From assembly GCA_008694505.1 (NCBI GenBank), contig VZDJ01000015.1, positions 706,359 to 770,358 of the forward strand: a DNA stretch of 64,000 bases, given 5' to 3'. This DNA is from Cyanoderma ruficeps. Lineage: Eukaryota > Chordata > Aves > Passeriformes > Timaliidae. This document shows positions 18,488 to 31,300 of this stretch, one piece after another (within the stretch, counting starts at the first letter, position 1; each line of letters opens with the position of its first letter). A model generated the notes under the pieces. It worked only from the letters and a program-made list of their open reading frames with translations, ran no database searches and had not been told where the DNA came from. The position numbers and the translations under genes were made by a program.

Positions 18488-18785
18488 GGGATGTGCCCCG
18501 AGTTGGAAGGCACCCCACAAGGATCACCCAGTCCAATTCCCGGCTCTGCGCAACGCCGTTCCCAACAATCCCACCCCGTGCATCCCTGAGAGCGCTGTCC
18601 AAACGCTCCCAGAGCTCTGGCAGCCTTGGGGCCGTGACCATTCCCTGGGGAGCCTGTTCAGTGCCCAGCACCCTCTGGGTGAAGAACCTTCTCCTGATAT
18701 CCACCCTAACCCTCCCCTGACACGGCTCCAGCCGTTCCCTGGGTGCTGTCCCTGGTCACCAGGGAGAGGAGATCTGTGCCTGCCG
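18488..18785 (-). mobile_element. CR1 LINE fragment, reverse orientation
   Basis: Read on the - strand this is the 3' untranslated part of CR1. On the + strand the typical phrases are GTTGGAAGGCACCCCACAAG, GATCACCCAGTCCAATTCCC and GGTGAAGAACCTTCTCCTGA. GCCGTG pentanucleotides flank it on both sides, which suggests insertion into a simple repeat. Confidence 0.8.
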
Positions 18786-18850
18786 CACCGCTTCCCCTCG
18801 AGAAGAAGTTGTAGATGGCGTGCGATGAGTTGTAGATCGTAGATTCTTTC

Positions 18851-18963
18851 GCCGTGCCATGCCGTGCCGTTTCAGCTATTCCATGCCATGCCATGCCATG
18901 CCATGCCGTGACGTGCCATTCCGNGCCGTGCCATTCCGTGCCATTCCATTCCGTGCCGTGCCG
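18851..18963. repeat. (CCATG/CCGTG)n pentanucleotide repeat
   Basis: About 20 pentamers of CCATG, CCGTG and CCATT, with one unresolved base at 18924. The array ends about 190 bp before the YBX3 start codon, so it lies in the core promoter or just upstream. The N suggests the length is variable or unreliable in the assembly. Confidence 0.9.
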
Positions 18964-19154
18964 CCCCACGCCCGCCGACCCGGGACGCGGCACCCGGCAC
19001 CTCCCGCCGGCAGCCGGCGCGGCTCCTTTAAATGCTAATGAGGCGGCGCGCGTGCCGTGCCGGCCCCCGCTGACAGCGTTAAAACTTCGGCGGGGCCATT
19101 TTGGGGGCAGTAAGACCGAGCGCGGCCGAGCACCCAACACCTCCGCCCGGCACC
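18964..19154 (+). promoter_or_regulatory. YBX3: YBX3 CpG-island promoter and 5'UTR
   Basis: Very CpG-dense sequence leading to the YBX3 start codon; the island continues through exon 1 to about 19.65 kb. No convincing TATA box is seen, although TTTAAATGCTAATGAG lies at 19027. A YY1-like GGCCATTTTGGGGG lies at 19094, in a position usual for a site just downstream of a CpG-promoter start. The transcription start cannot be fixed from sequence alone. Confidence 0.7.
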
Positions 19155-19362
19155 ATGAGCGAGGCGCCGGAGACCACCCCCGCCAGCCCCGCGCCCGCCG
19201 CGCCGCCCGTCCCGGCCGCGGCCGCCCCTCCGCCCGCGCCCGCCGCCCCGGACGCCGCTCCCAAGAGCGCCGCCGCGCCGGGTGCGGCTGTCGCTGAGGC
19301 GGCTCCCGCTGCCGCCGCCGCAGCTACAACCGCGGCGGCCGAGTCGAAGAAGAAAGTGCTGG
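19155..19362 (+). CDS. YBX3: YBX3 exon 1, Ala/Pro-rich N-terminus
   Basis: 208 nt from the ATG in CACCATGAGC, a good Kozak context, to the donor G|GTGAGT. It encodes MSEAPETT, then an Ala/Pro low-complexity tail ending in ESKKKVL. It is extremely GC-rich. The N-terminus diverges from human, as is usual for this tail, but starts MSEA and ends KKVL in both. Confidence 0.94.
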
Positions 19363-22300
19363 GTGAGTAGCGGGCCCCGCTCCCAACTTGGCGGCGCACC
19401 TGCAGCGGGACGGGCAGGGGGTCCGCCCGCGGCCGCCGCCCGGGCCGGCGCGTTGGGCCCCCCCCGCGGTGAGTCAGGCCGGGCCGCCTCCTCCTCCTCC
19501 CCCGCGGGCCGGGGGAGCCGCTCGGCGCCGGCCGTGACGCGCTCCGGAGCTGGGCGGGAGCCCGTGTGTGCCTCATCGGCCCGGACCGTGCGGGACAGCG
19601 AGCGCCGCACAGGCGGGCTCTGACTCTCCCCGGCACCTGCCGGCGGCATCTCCCCCGGGAAAGGGCTGCTGGAAACCGTGTGTGCCTCTCTTTAATGTTA
19701 CAACTTTTCTATCCGTAAAGAATGCTGCTTTAGTAATGCTTCCCGGTTTAGTGGAGTTTGTTTGTTTTGAGGTTTTTTTGGAGGGGCGGGGTTTAGTTGC
19801 TACTTTACTATCGGTAAAAAGGCAAACGAAACACGCTGTTGCCATCCCTGTGTTCAAGCCCGGTGCGTAGCAAGTGTGACTCTTTTTCCTTGTGATTAAA
19901 CGGGATCAACCTGTTGAAAAGGACAGGACTTCAATCTGCAGACTACTGCCGATAGGGGTGTACTAACTGTGTAACTTCCGAGCGTTTGGTAAAGGCAAAG
20001 CTGAAGCTGACTTAGAGCGCAGCGTCCCAAATTTCCTTAAGGACACACAGGACCTTTTCTTCTGAAGGGGAAGACTGAGGTCTTGAGGCAAGAAAGAGAG
20101 GCCAGGTAAAGGATTTCTCTGGAGTAGAGTTAGGCAGAATTCTAGCGAGACAGAGATTGGAGGCAGAGCTTGTGTGATTCTTTTTTTTCCCCATTACCTC
20201 ATTTGTCAGTAATTAGTACACAGGAATCAGCACATCCATATCTGCTGGTATATCTGGCTGCTTCTTTGCCTTAATGTGGCTTGTTTGATTCCTGGTAGTG
20301 TTTTTACCTTGTTCACCTATTCCTATTGCTTGGAGAGAAGGGGCAGGGGGAAGTGAAGGCAGAAGTGCCCTTCCTGAAGTAGTAGGAAAATGAAAACTAC
20401 TGTGATGATGGTTTTGCAAAATGGGCTTATGTTAAAGTCCACCTCAAATGTTCCTGTTAATGGTCTCTTGTATAGGTATGCTCACTTAAGCCTTCTTTTA
20501 CAAAGATCCCATTAGAAGCAAAGTCTTATGCTTGCTTGGGGCATCCAGATGTCTGACTTCTAGGAATATGGGTAAAGGTTACTCAACTTTCTCTTTTCTC
20601 CTGGTCACAGGAAGCTTTGGCTCTCCTTGTTAAAAGGCAGTTTTGCCATGGGTAGGAGTGGCTGATGATTGTTTCCTTTGATAGCATCAGAGTACAGCAT
20701 CTTGTAGAAATATGTGAGCTTCTGCTTGCTGGTGGGATGTACGTCAGCGCATCAACTGCCTTCTGTGACTCATCACTTTAACTGGTTACTGTGTTTTCCT
20801 CTGGGCTCGTCCTCCTCCTTGCCAGACTTCGCTGCTCAGGCTTACCAGTGACCGTGCCATGGATGTTCAGTGTCATGCTGTTGTCTGAGGCTCTTTTGGC
20901 CCACACTGATACTTAGGGGAATAGCATTGCTCTAGCACGCTGTCTTAGGGGGAATATATTGGATTCTCTCTGCTGGAACAGTGTTGTTTTTAAACAGTGT
21001 GCATACTCCTCCACGGAGCAGCAGCCAGCTGGCCACAGAGTGAGTTTTGACTGCCTCTCCTTCCCCAGCCTCTTGACCCCTCTGAGGGTTTTTGTCGTGC
21101 TTCCTAGGTTTCTTCCTAATCTGGTTGAAGTAGGCTAACAGATTCCAAAGCTGTTTTGCAGGGGAGGGAAAGGGTGCTGTTGAGGGAAGCAGTGGTGCTG
21201 GCATTGTTTCTCAGAGCAGGCTGAAAGCTGCAGTAGTGTTGGCACTATTTCTGTGTTCCCCCATCCCCTCCTGTTGATCTGTGTGAGGGCAGAGAGCTCT
21301 TGTAGCCATTGCCATTGTGGTAGCAGGAAGTGTCTGTATGTGGTGATGTCTCTATGAAACTGAACCTAGAAGCACAGCTATAAGTACTGGTGCTGAACCA
21401 GTGTTGGGCACTGAAACCATGTTTTTCTGTTCCAGTGAACGAGAATTCTTGGGAATGTATGCTGTACTAAGCAGAGTCCTTTTTTTTCTAGGTAATATCT
21501 GAGTCATGTTAAGACTTTGCTGCTTCTAAATGAGAACACTTTCTACTAAAAACTGTATTAAAGGAGACTAAAAACTTAACTTCCAAAAGGGCAATGAGGA
21601 AGGGCCTGTTATTGAAGTAATAACAAATGCACTGCTGTTGTCAGATGTTCTTACTTGAGGGGTGTATGTGAAAGGCAAGATTCCATGACACCAAAGGTCT
21701 GTCTGGCTCTGTCATCTCCTTGTGAATATTTAGAAAAGAATACAGGTGTAGAGTAAATTAAGATAATAATTTACAGTGTGTTCTTGCCTCTAGCAGAGTA
21801 GCTTGGACTTCTAAACTGGAGATTCTCTAGTCTGTTTTCCTTTTAATTGCCTCTTGGGTTACCTGCCACCCCCAAGACACGCATGTGAGGTTTTTAGCAA
21901 GCAGTCATCTGTAGGTGACTGGACCCTTTTCAAGTGAGGACTGCACAGGTTGCTTAGGTAGTTGTAATCAAGGTGTGTTAACAAATAACAGCTCTTAAAT
22001 TACAGAGTCTCAAACTCTCCTGTTACTAGAGGTTTGAAAAGTACAAGTTTGTGGTGTCCCTCCAGTTGCTGTGAGGTAAGGAGGGGTTGAACTGCCTCCA
22101 TCACTGTCAAGTTCCTCCCACACATTCCTGTAAGTTGGAGAAACAGGTTTTGTCAGGTCCTATAAGACACTGCAGTGTGGCTTCTGGGTAGATGCTGTTT
22201 TACTGTTGAGACAGGAGCTTGCCTTGATCCTGAAAGTCATGGAACGTGAAGTTGGTCACTTTGTAACTAAGCAATCCCAGATCATCTTAGCAGCAGCAGC

Positions 22301-25300
22301 AGTGCCAGAAACAAAGAAAAGTCTTGTGGGCTCTTCCTTGGTTAGTGTGATGCTGACAATGCAAGAAGGAGCTTTTCCAGAATGAGGATGTGCTGCCTTT
22401 CCACTTGAGAGGGTTGCACAGTACTTGATACTGCTTCTTTGGGCAGTGCTGGTTTCCAAGGAAGAAGGAAGGGTAACTGGAAGAGAGGAATTTTAAACAG
22501 CTTCCTTCAGTTCTCTTTCATGTCTAGCTACTAACCTAAAGAGAACTGATGAATGGCAGTGGGATTTTCAGCTTTGCTGCCTATTTTTAGGATAAGAAAT
22601 AAAAAAAGGGATGGATGGTCAGTTTGGAAAATAGAGCTAGGTTTTGTGCTGTGTGGTAAACCCTTGGCTGAAGAACAGTGTGTTAAAGCACTGTGTCTTG
22701 TTACTGCATTAGGATGAACTGAACTGGGAGATGAAGGCATACTTTGAGTGTTAAGGGAACAGGATAAGTCTGGTTGCAGCTTCATATGCAATTATAGAAG
22801 TATTTACATAACATTATTTTACTTTCTTATATTTTAGATTAACTTCTGTAATTTTCTTTCCAGCCACCAAAGTTCTTGGCACAGTCAAGTGGTTCAATGT
22901 CAGAAATGGATATGGCTTTATCAACAGGTATGTTTAAATTCTGATAGTTGTATTTATGCTGTGCTAGGATTGGTAGGACACATGATAGGCCATGTGTTAC
23001 TAATTGCAACAGAGACCTCAGGACCTGCCTACAAGTTCATGCAGTTGATAGTCATCTCAGGGCAGGCACTCAGCAAACTCCTTCTTAAACACCTCAGCCC
23101 CAGTCAAAGGTGGTGTGTATGGGGAGAAAACAGAAAGGGTCAAACTCACTACAAATTTGGTCTGTTACCTGTTTCTCATGTTTATTTCTACTACACCCTG
23201 AATGAGCTGCATGTTCTTTAGTGACTACCTGGGTGTGTTTTGTTGGGGTTTTTTTTGGTTTTTTTTAAGGCCTGAGAAAGGTAGGAGGATGAGGGGGAAA
23301 TGCTTTTGGGTAAACTTCAAGGGTTAACTGGTTGGTGAGAATACCTCCTGTGGATACTCACAGAGAATCTCTGGGAGTATCCCACTGAAAATATGCCAGA
23401 CCTGGGTTTCATAGAAATTGTCTTTGCATCTTTTGGGTTTTTTTCCCTCTTCTCTGGGTACAAACAAATCTCTGGATAGCATTGAGGATCCAAACAGCTG
23501 TAGGTGAGATTGATCATACTGCAACCTTAGGTGCAGAAGACCCATGCTTCTAATTTACCAGAGGAAACTCTGCCTTTTAAGGCTGAAATATCTTTGGGGT
23601 TGAGGGGCTTAAGTGTCTCATGTGCTTTCTTGAGGAATGAAACTGCTGCATGCTGACCACTTGTCTTCCAAAAAACACACCTGGCGAGCTGTTACCCCAT
23701 CAGGTAGATTTGGGTGAGTTGGACAGTGCAGAAAGGGGCAGAAGACCCCACGTTCATGGATGTGAAGCCAGTAGCAGTGTGGTATTAGTCTCAGTTTCTG
23801 GAGGTTATTCTCCAGTGTTACATAAGCATAGAAGAAAAGTTTTAATTAGGAAGTTCTCTTAAAATCTCTATTAGCAGTTGATGTAAGAGCCTTCACATGG
23901 TTGTGGTGTAGTAACTTGTTAGCTTTCTTCCTAACATGAAGTCTACTGTTGTTTCAATCCAGGACAACAAATTTGGGATTATGTGTTGTCTTCACAAACT
24001 CTTTTACCCACCTGTTCTGTTTGCTGAGAAGGAATTGAGCGAACAGATGTCAGGGCTCAGGCTCTTTTTTTATTGTGTGGGAACACAGATTCAAGGTCTC
24101 AGACTTATCTGTTTGGCATGTGGAAGCCTGAACTGCCTGGCCTAATCCAGAAAACTTCACATTCACGTCTGGGTCCTCCTGCTGTGGACTCTCCTAACAC
24201 CTCTTGTGCCTGGTTGCTTTGAGTTTCACTGAAAGGAGATCTCTGTTAACAGCTGTGGCCAGTCCTGTTGATAGTCTTGTTTGACCTCTGTGCTAACAGC
24301 TCAGGTTGCAGTCCCTCTGGAAGTGTTTTTCGGGAGTTAGAGTAGTGAAAAACAAGCAGTCCAGTCATCAGCTCTGCCCTGCATAAAAAGAAAACACTGA
24401 ATGTTTGCCAGAAGATTACAGAGAACCTCCCCTGTCCTCTCACGCTTTTGAGGGCCCTGGAGTCTTTTCTGTTCTCAAGCAAATGACCATAGAAGTTCAG
24501 AGCAGGGTTTTGGTAGCACGGGCTTGGACAGAATGGATGGAATTCAGGGCATGTGCTACAAGCTGAGAGAAGGAGGGTTTCACTTGAAAAGCCAGGAATT
24601 TCTAGTTAAGTCTCTTTAGTCTGAACTCTTATGACTTCTCACTTTCTTTTCACAGAAATGATACCAAAGAAGATGTGTTTGTTCATCAGGTAAGACAGCA
24701 GTAATTGTGCTTAGAGGCGTGTACTGTGATAGGTTTCTAATGCAGCTTCCTGCAATAGCTACCCTGCTTTGTCCTGGCTTCTCAGAATACTTTCTGCATA
24801 AACTTGAGTGGATGTGTATCTTGAAATTTTCAGGGAGAAATATTAGGTTGTTTTCCTTCTCTATGAAGGGCTGGTTATTTTAACCCTTCTTAACCCTTTT
24901 TTGCCTGCTCTAAATTGAACACTAAGGGTGTTTTTTTGGTGTGTTTTTTGTTTGGTTGTCTCCCCTTGGTGAGATGACTCCTCTGTGAATACCTTGCTAC
25001 TGTTGTCTGTCCTTGCTCCTATTTCCTCATGCTCCATGTGTCTTTTGTTCCTTCCTACCCTCCTCAACAGACTTGCAGGTCTGTTCTGTCTGCCCTCCCT
25101 GGTATTGGAGAGAAAGTGATCTAGTCTGGCTCTTGACCAGCCTGGGTTGCCATCAGCTGTTTCTGCACGAGACAGCTGCTCTTAGGCAGGAGAGGAGAGA
25201 GGCTGTGTGCCCGAGCAGAGAGAGCTTGCCCCAGAGGCTTGTTGTTGGCTAGCTTTCCTTGAGCTGTCAGGAGACTGTTCTAAGTTTATACTGTGACTCT

Positions 25301-28300
25301 CAGGTTGCAGGCAAATAATGGCAAGGCAGAGGATGCTGTCTCCATGCTGATGTCAACTGATTCGTTGGCTTAGATCCGCTTTTGCATCATTCACCAGGAA
25401 CTGCAGTCTTGCCCCAGTTTGTCCCATATAAAATGTCTGCAGGTTCATGTGATCTCCGAAAGCATGAACTTTCTCTGTGGCTTAAGTGACAGGATTTCTG
25501 TCAAATGTAACCAGGAAGTTTGTTCCCAGAGCTGGTCGCTGAGGATGAGGATATGTGTGTATGTCTTTAGCTGATGAGTCAACACTCAGAGTTAGTTTAG
25601 TTCTCTGTCTTGATGACTAAGTAGTGGTAACTGTGATAACAGTGCTAACTGTTTCTCTGGGTCATAGGGTATACACCCATTATCTGAAGCTGGAAGGGAT
25701 AAATCTAGTGCTGTTATGAGAGAAAATGTTTGGAAGTCTCCACAGAACCTGTTTCTGGCTCAGCTGGTGGGGTTGAGAGCAAGAGCTGTCAATGCATGTA
25801 CTGATTCTTGATGGTCATTTTCCTTCCTTAGCAGCCTGTGCTGTGGGCATGCTGACCCATCTGTGGTCTGATGGGATTGTGTCCAAAGGAGGGTGAGAAG
25901 GGCTCTGGAAGAGAAACATGGTCTGGATAGGCAGCACTGCCTTAAAAACAAATGAGGTTTCCTTGGTGCTTGTGAGACAATATCCTGGAAGATGGCTCTT
26001 GTGCTGACGACAGATAACAATGGATCAGTGTTCTGCTTGGGAAGGCTGCCAGCTGAGCCCCAAACAGAAAGCTAGTATTATATGTGCTGTTTTGTCTCCT
26101 TCACCTGTAGAGGACATTATTCCCCTAAATGTAAACTGGTGGGGGTGTGTGGAGAGGGGTGGGTACTAACCAGCTCCTGTGGCAAAGTCCTTTTGGGGCG
26201 AGCTGAACTGGCTTGTTTCAGAAATACCACATCATGTGCAGGCCTGCATCAGATTAAGCCTCTTGGCAGGCCGAGCATGGCAGAATGGATGCTTCTAGTG
26301 CTGCTCTGGTTTAGCTGAAGCCGGGTGTTCCTCATCCTGTACACGGATGTGCTCACTCCCAGATCCTGGGACGTTCTGGCCCGAGCTCCTGATGGGGCCA
26401 TCCGACGAGGGAGTCAAATCCACGCTGTGAGCGAGCATCCTGCTTCGAGCTCCCTCTGCATTGATAGCGCTGCTCTGCCCCTCCCCTGGTGCCTGGGAGG
26501 GGCTGGATTACGTTCCTAATCCCTTCAGAATAAGGCTGACCTGGTTGAATAGATCGAGCTTCTCCCTGCCTCCCCTGCGTGCATCTGCAGGGAACGGGGC
26601 TGATCTCATGATTGGAATGGGGGTTAGTGCTTGGTGTCTGGCTATTGGATGCTATTTATAACTAGTACAGATTAAAATGCTTTTCTTTTTAGGGCATGCA
26701 TGGCTTGCTTTGAGTTAACCCTTTGTCTTGCAGGGGCCCCAGGCAGTGTTTTTGGGAAGGGCAGTTCTTCACCTTGTATCCCTGTCTGGTTGGTGGGTGC
26801 AAGGTGCTGTCCAGGGCACTGTGTCAGTCAGCTACAGGTGCTGTGAGCAGAAGGGATCCATCTGCCTCGTGGGCTGCAGCCTGTCTTGCAATTTAACAAC
26901 AGGAAAAGTGTCAGCAGGCAGAGCAGTTACATTTAATTAGGCAGAGTTTAAATCAACGAGCTGTGAGGAGGAGTTAATCTCTTTCTCTTCCCTTGGCTGG
27001 ATTGTGTGGATCATGCACAGCTTGAGGTACCTGCACCCGGAATCAGTGTAACAAATCTTGGCTGTTACTGGAACAATGCTGGATGTGCTGATGATGTGGT
27101 GTGAACATATGGAAAGAACTCTTTCAAACAAGAACCTGAACTAGCTCTGGGGGCTCTTCTGGCTGCCTGTTTATCAGTGTTCCCACTGGGAAAGGAAAGC
27201 TTTGTTGTTGAGTGTTGTCTGTTAATATGAAACATCTGTCTTGTGAATCAGAGAAGCTGGAGCCTGCAGGATGTTGGTAAACAGTAACAGGGAGGATAAT
27301 GCTCTCTCCCCTCTGGATACACAGAGTAAAAGTCTTTTCATCAAGCTTAGAGCTTAAGCTTGTTAGAAGCTTGTTTCAGCGATGTGTGTCTGCAGCTGAA
27401 GTAGTAAAGCTGAGGGGTTTCTGCTGGGATTTCTAGGATTTACTTGAAGTTGTCCTGGTTGCCTTTATAAAACAAGCTCCAGCCTACTGCAGCCTCTACC
27501 TCCTGTTGGTTATTGCACATCTGGATTCTTGAAGCTTCTGCCCATAGAGCTGGGAACAGAACATGTGGAATACTGTTGCTTTTATCTTCCATTATGCTTT
27601 TTGAAGGATATTTGAGGAGGTTCATCATTCTTAAGTGTACCTTCTGCTGGAAAGAAATTTGTTACTCCTTTCTTCTTCTGCACTTACAGAGAGGGAGTTT
27701 GAAATACAGCTTATTGACATCTCTATCACATGCAAAGCACAAGTCTTGAAAGTTTTAATCAGTTGTTTCAGTACAAATAGTACAAAATCATTAACATTGC
27801 TGCAGATTAGGGGTTTTAGTACTAGTATATAACATTTCTGGAAAAGAAAACGCTTCTATCTAATTTTTAGAAATGGGACAGTTGCACCAAAAAGTCAGCA
27901 GAAGGCAAACAAAGTTGTTTGAGATAATTGTGGAGTCTCTGTTTATTAAAATAATTCCCAAAGGAATTGCCTTGAACAGCTCATTCTGTTTCTGTATTAA
28001 AAATCCCCAAACCTCTTGGGATGTTTTTTACTTTGATAGTAATAGTTTGTAGTCCTGCATCCTTCCTCAGGCTGTCCAGGGATGCTGCAGGATATAGGGA
28101 AAGGTATGGCTAGAAGGACATGCTAGTCTGGTGCCTGAAACACAAAGGAGATTGTGTTCAGCAGCACGGAAAGTGGGTTTCCTAGACTATTCAAGATGAG
28201 TTTTAAACAGAAGAAATTTTTCCTTCAGCTGGAAATGCTTTGGGGCTGTTGTTGACTAAATATTGTTGCTATGCAAAGATAGCAGCTCCAGTGATGGTCA

Positions 28301-31300
28301 TTCTGCAGTTTTCCTTAACTGCAGGGAGATAGGAAAACTGTTTCTGCCCTACATCCCATTTCTTAAGCCGGATTTATGCCTTGTGTTTCCATGTGTGTCC
28401 CTCTGCTGGCTCTGCACCTCCCTCCTTCCTGCTAACTAAAGATTCCCACATCAGGAAACTTAATGTGAATCAGTCTTTAATAATCTAATGCAAGATAATA
28501 ATCTTGCAGTAAGAAAATAGCTTCTAGATTAGCTCATACAATGCATGTCTTGGTCTTTTCTCCCTGGCATCTTGCAGTTTGTGAAGTCTTGCCTAATGAA
28601 CAGACTATAGGCTTGCCTTGCTAACAACCTTTTGTGGAGTCCCAGAAATACTCCACAGAGTGTGAGCAAGATGTTTGTAGCTGACAGACTGAAAATTGCT
28701 CCAGGAGCTTTGAGTGTTTCCTGTGAGTCTGAGGAGGTGTACAACTGGCTTTGATCCAAACCCATGTTGTTATTTTTATAGAACAATAATAGTATTGTGA
28801 TTCAGAGCTATTATTGTAATACTTTGGGGTTTCTGTCCAGGGGATGGCTAAGATTGCATTTGTCTGTTCTGGTACTATTCCTGTGTCATCACAGACTCAC
28901 CTAATATTTGGGGTCTTATTTACTGTGCTTAGATAAAATGCTAATTTGTTACACCAGAGTTACAGTGATTCTTTTCTAGTTACTATGACTAGTCACGATA
29001 CCATATAGTTGATGCTTCTCCAGAAATGCTTTGGGTCTTGAGCTCTGTTGAGATGGTCTGTCTACCTAATGAGTGAAGACAGGGGTCACACTTGCTGCTA
29101 GGGCTGCCTTGGTACAACTTGGAGGAGATCAAACACTGAGTATGAACTCTGTTCACACAGAGATTTGTAATAATGTCTATATTCAGTGTGCTGGTCAGAG
29201 CAGATCCTGGGGCAGCAGCTGATTTATCAACTCATAAATAGTGAGAAAAGAGGAGACCTTGAAGTGATTATCGGTGGGCCTGTGAAATGAGAGACATCTG
29301 TGTATTTGAAATACCTTACATGGTGACTGCTCTGGTGTGTAGTGTTGGAATTGTAACAGAGAAATGTCCTTCCCTCACCTGTGGAGCTATGGATGTGTAA
29401 GATAAGTAACATCAAATAATACATTTTAATGCGTTTTCCTTTCAAGACGGCGATAAAGAAGAACAATCCACGGAAGTACCTGCGCAGCGTTGGCGATGGA
29501 GAGACTGTAGAGTTTGATGTGGTGGAGGGAGAGAAGGTGAGAGATCGTGGGGCCTCAGGGTGTGGTCCAACAGAGACAACATCACACACAACTTCAGCTG
29601 TGTCCCTGGTGTGTCTCTCTCTGTGTTATTCACTGGGTCAGTGGCATTCATGCAGCTTTTCTAAGGGAAATTGTTTTTTTAAAAGCTTCATTAAGGCATG
29701 TTTCTAGATACATATCCAAACTACTTTGGATCCTAGGATACTACTGTATCCTAGTGCTTCTAGAACCTGCAGTTGTTACTTGAGAGAACATTTGAAGCCT
29801 ACAGCCTGCCCAGCAATTATTAACTGAGGCCTATATTGCCCTGAACAATTTTTATTGGAGTCTGGTAGCTTACTAACTGTAAGAACTTTCAATTTCCTTA
29901 TGCTTCTACTTTCCTGAGCATTTTTTGAGGGTTATTTTTTTTTCGGTCAGTTCTTTCTTGCTTCCTCCTCTGAACTCAGCCCATTGGATAGGAATTCAGT
30001 ATCTCAACTCATGATGGTTAAGGGGTTGGGAATCACAAACCCCCTTTTGCCTTGTGCGGGAGAAAGGCATCACCCATAGCTTGGAATTTATGCAATAAAG
30101 CCTCTTTCCTGTTTCATCTCCTCCCTGTAGCTGGTTGTTCTTTTCTCACACCAGCCTGGCTGCCTTTCTTTTGTCCTTTTAGGGTGCAGAAGCAGCAAAT
30201 GTCACTGGTCCAGACGGAGTCCCCGTGGAAGGCAGCCGCTACGCTGCGGACCGGCGCCGCTACCGACGGGGATACTTTGGCCGCCGCCGGGGCCCCCCTC
30301 GGAGTGTGAGTGCACATTCCCTGGATTGCCACCACCCCACACAGTACTGACAGGGCTGTTCCTCACCTGGCTGTCTGAGGCACTGCTGACCATGTAACAT
30401 AGGTGTAAGAAACTTGCAAGTTCTGGTGTACAAGACATCTCGAGAAAACGGGAACAGATTGGTAGTGCAAAGTGGAGGAGTACTGTGAAGCTGTCATAAA
30501 CTGAGAAGGGTCATTGTTTTGAGTTCTGAGTCTCAATTATACCTTGACTGCTGTCAAACACTATCTGTTCCTACTATCTATCCTAGTGCCTTTGAATGTT
30601 TAGTTATCCTGACCAGTGTTATACATGAGAGAACATCACAGATGATTGTGGGGTTTTTAATTGTGTATGGTCATAGTGATTAAAATGGCTGTGCAGAGTG
30701 GGAAGGATACCTGTGAAACTTAAGACTACTAAGGGCTGTCAGGAGGCTCCAGCATTTGCTTCCTGCTGGATCAGATGCAGAAGATGCACTTCTCTTTCTA
30801 GATATCTTGTTTAATTCCTTCTTTTAAAGGGAAGAATAGTACACAAGAAACTGTAAGTCACGTAACATTTTATAAAACAGACATTACTGGTGGCTGGCCT
30901 TCAAAACACAAACCACACCAGAAAAAACACCACCCAAATCAACATGCAGCTTTATCAATTAACTGAAGGGGAAAGATAACCGCTGCATCTCTGAAAGATT
31001 GAAAGGACTGTGTAGAAAGAGTGCTTGATGTGAGGTAATACAATTTTTGTATCTTAAAATTTCTCGACATTTTTGTGGGGGCTCCTTGTGGAATGGGCTT
31101 TGTGTAGAATGTGGTCTGTGGCAAGTTTGTGTGTGATGTCTTTGTCAGCTTTCCAAATACAGATTTATCCTGAACAATAGCTGCCTCTCCACAACGTGTA
31201 CCCCTTACAGTGCATTTCATGTAGTGAAATGCATTTAATATCCACCAGAGAGAATGCTTCTAAGAACACCTTCTTAGTCTGTGAGGAGCCAGGGGCAGCA

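Noticed and set aside
18009..18842. Long + strand open frame (277 codons) upstream of YBX3
   Set aside because: It runs through the 10-bp repeat, a microsatellite and a reverse CR1. It is open only because GC-rich DNA has few stop codons.
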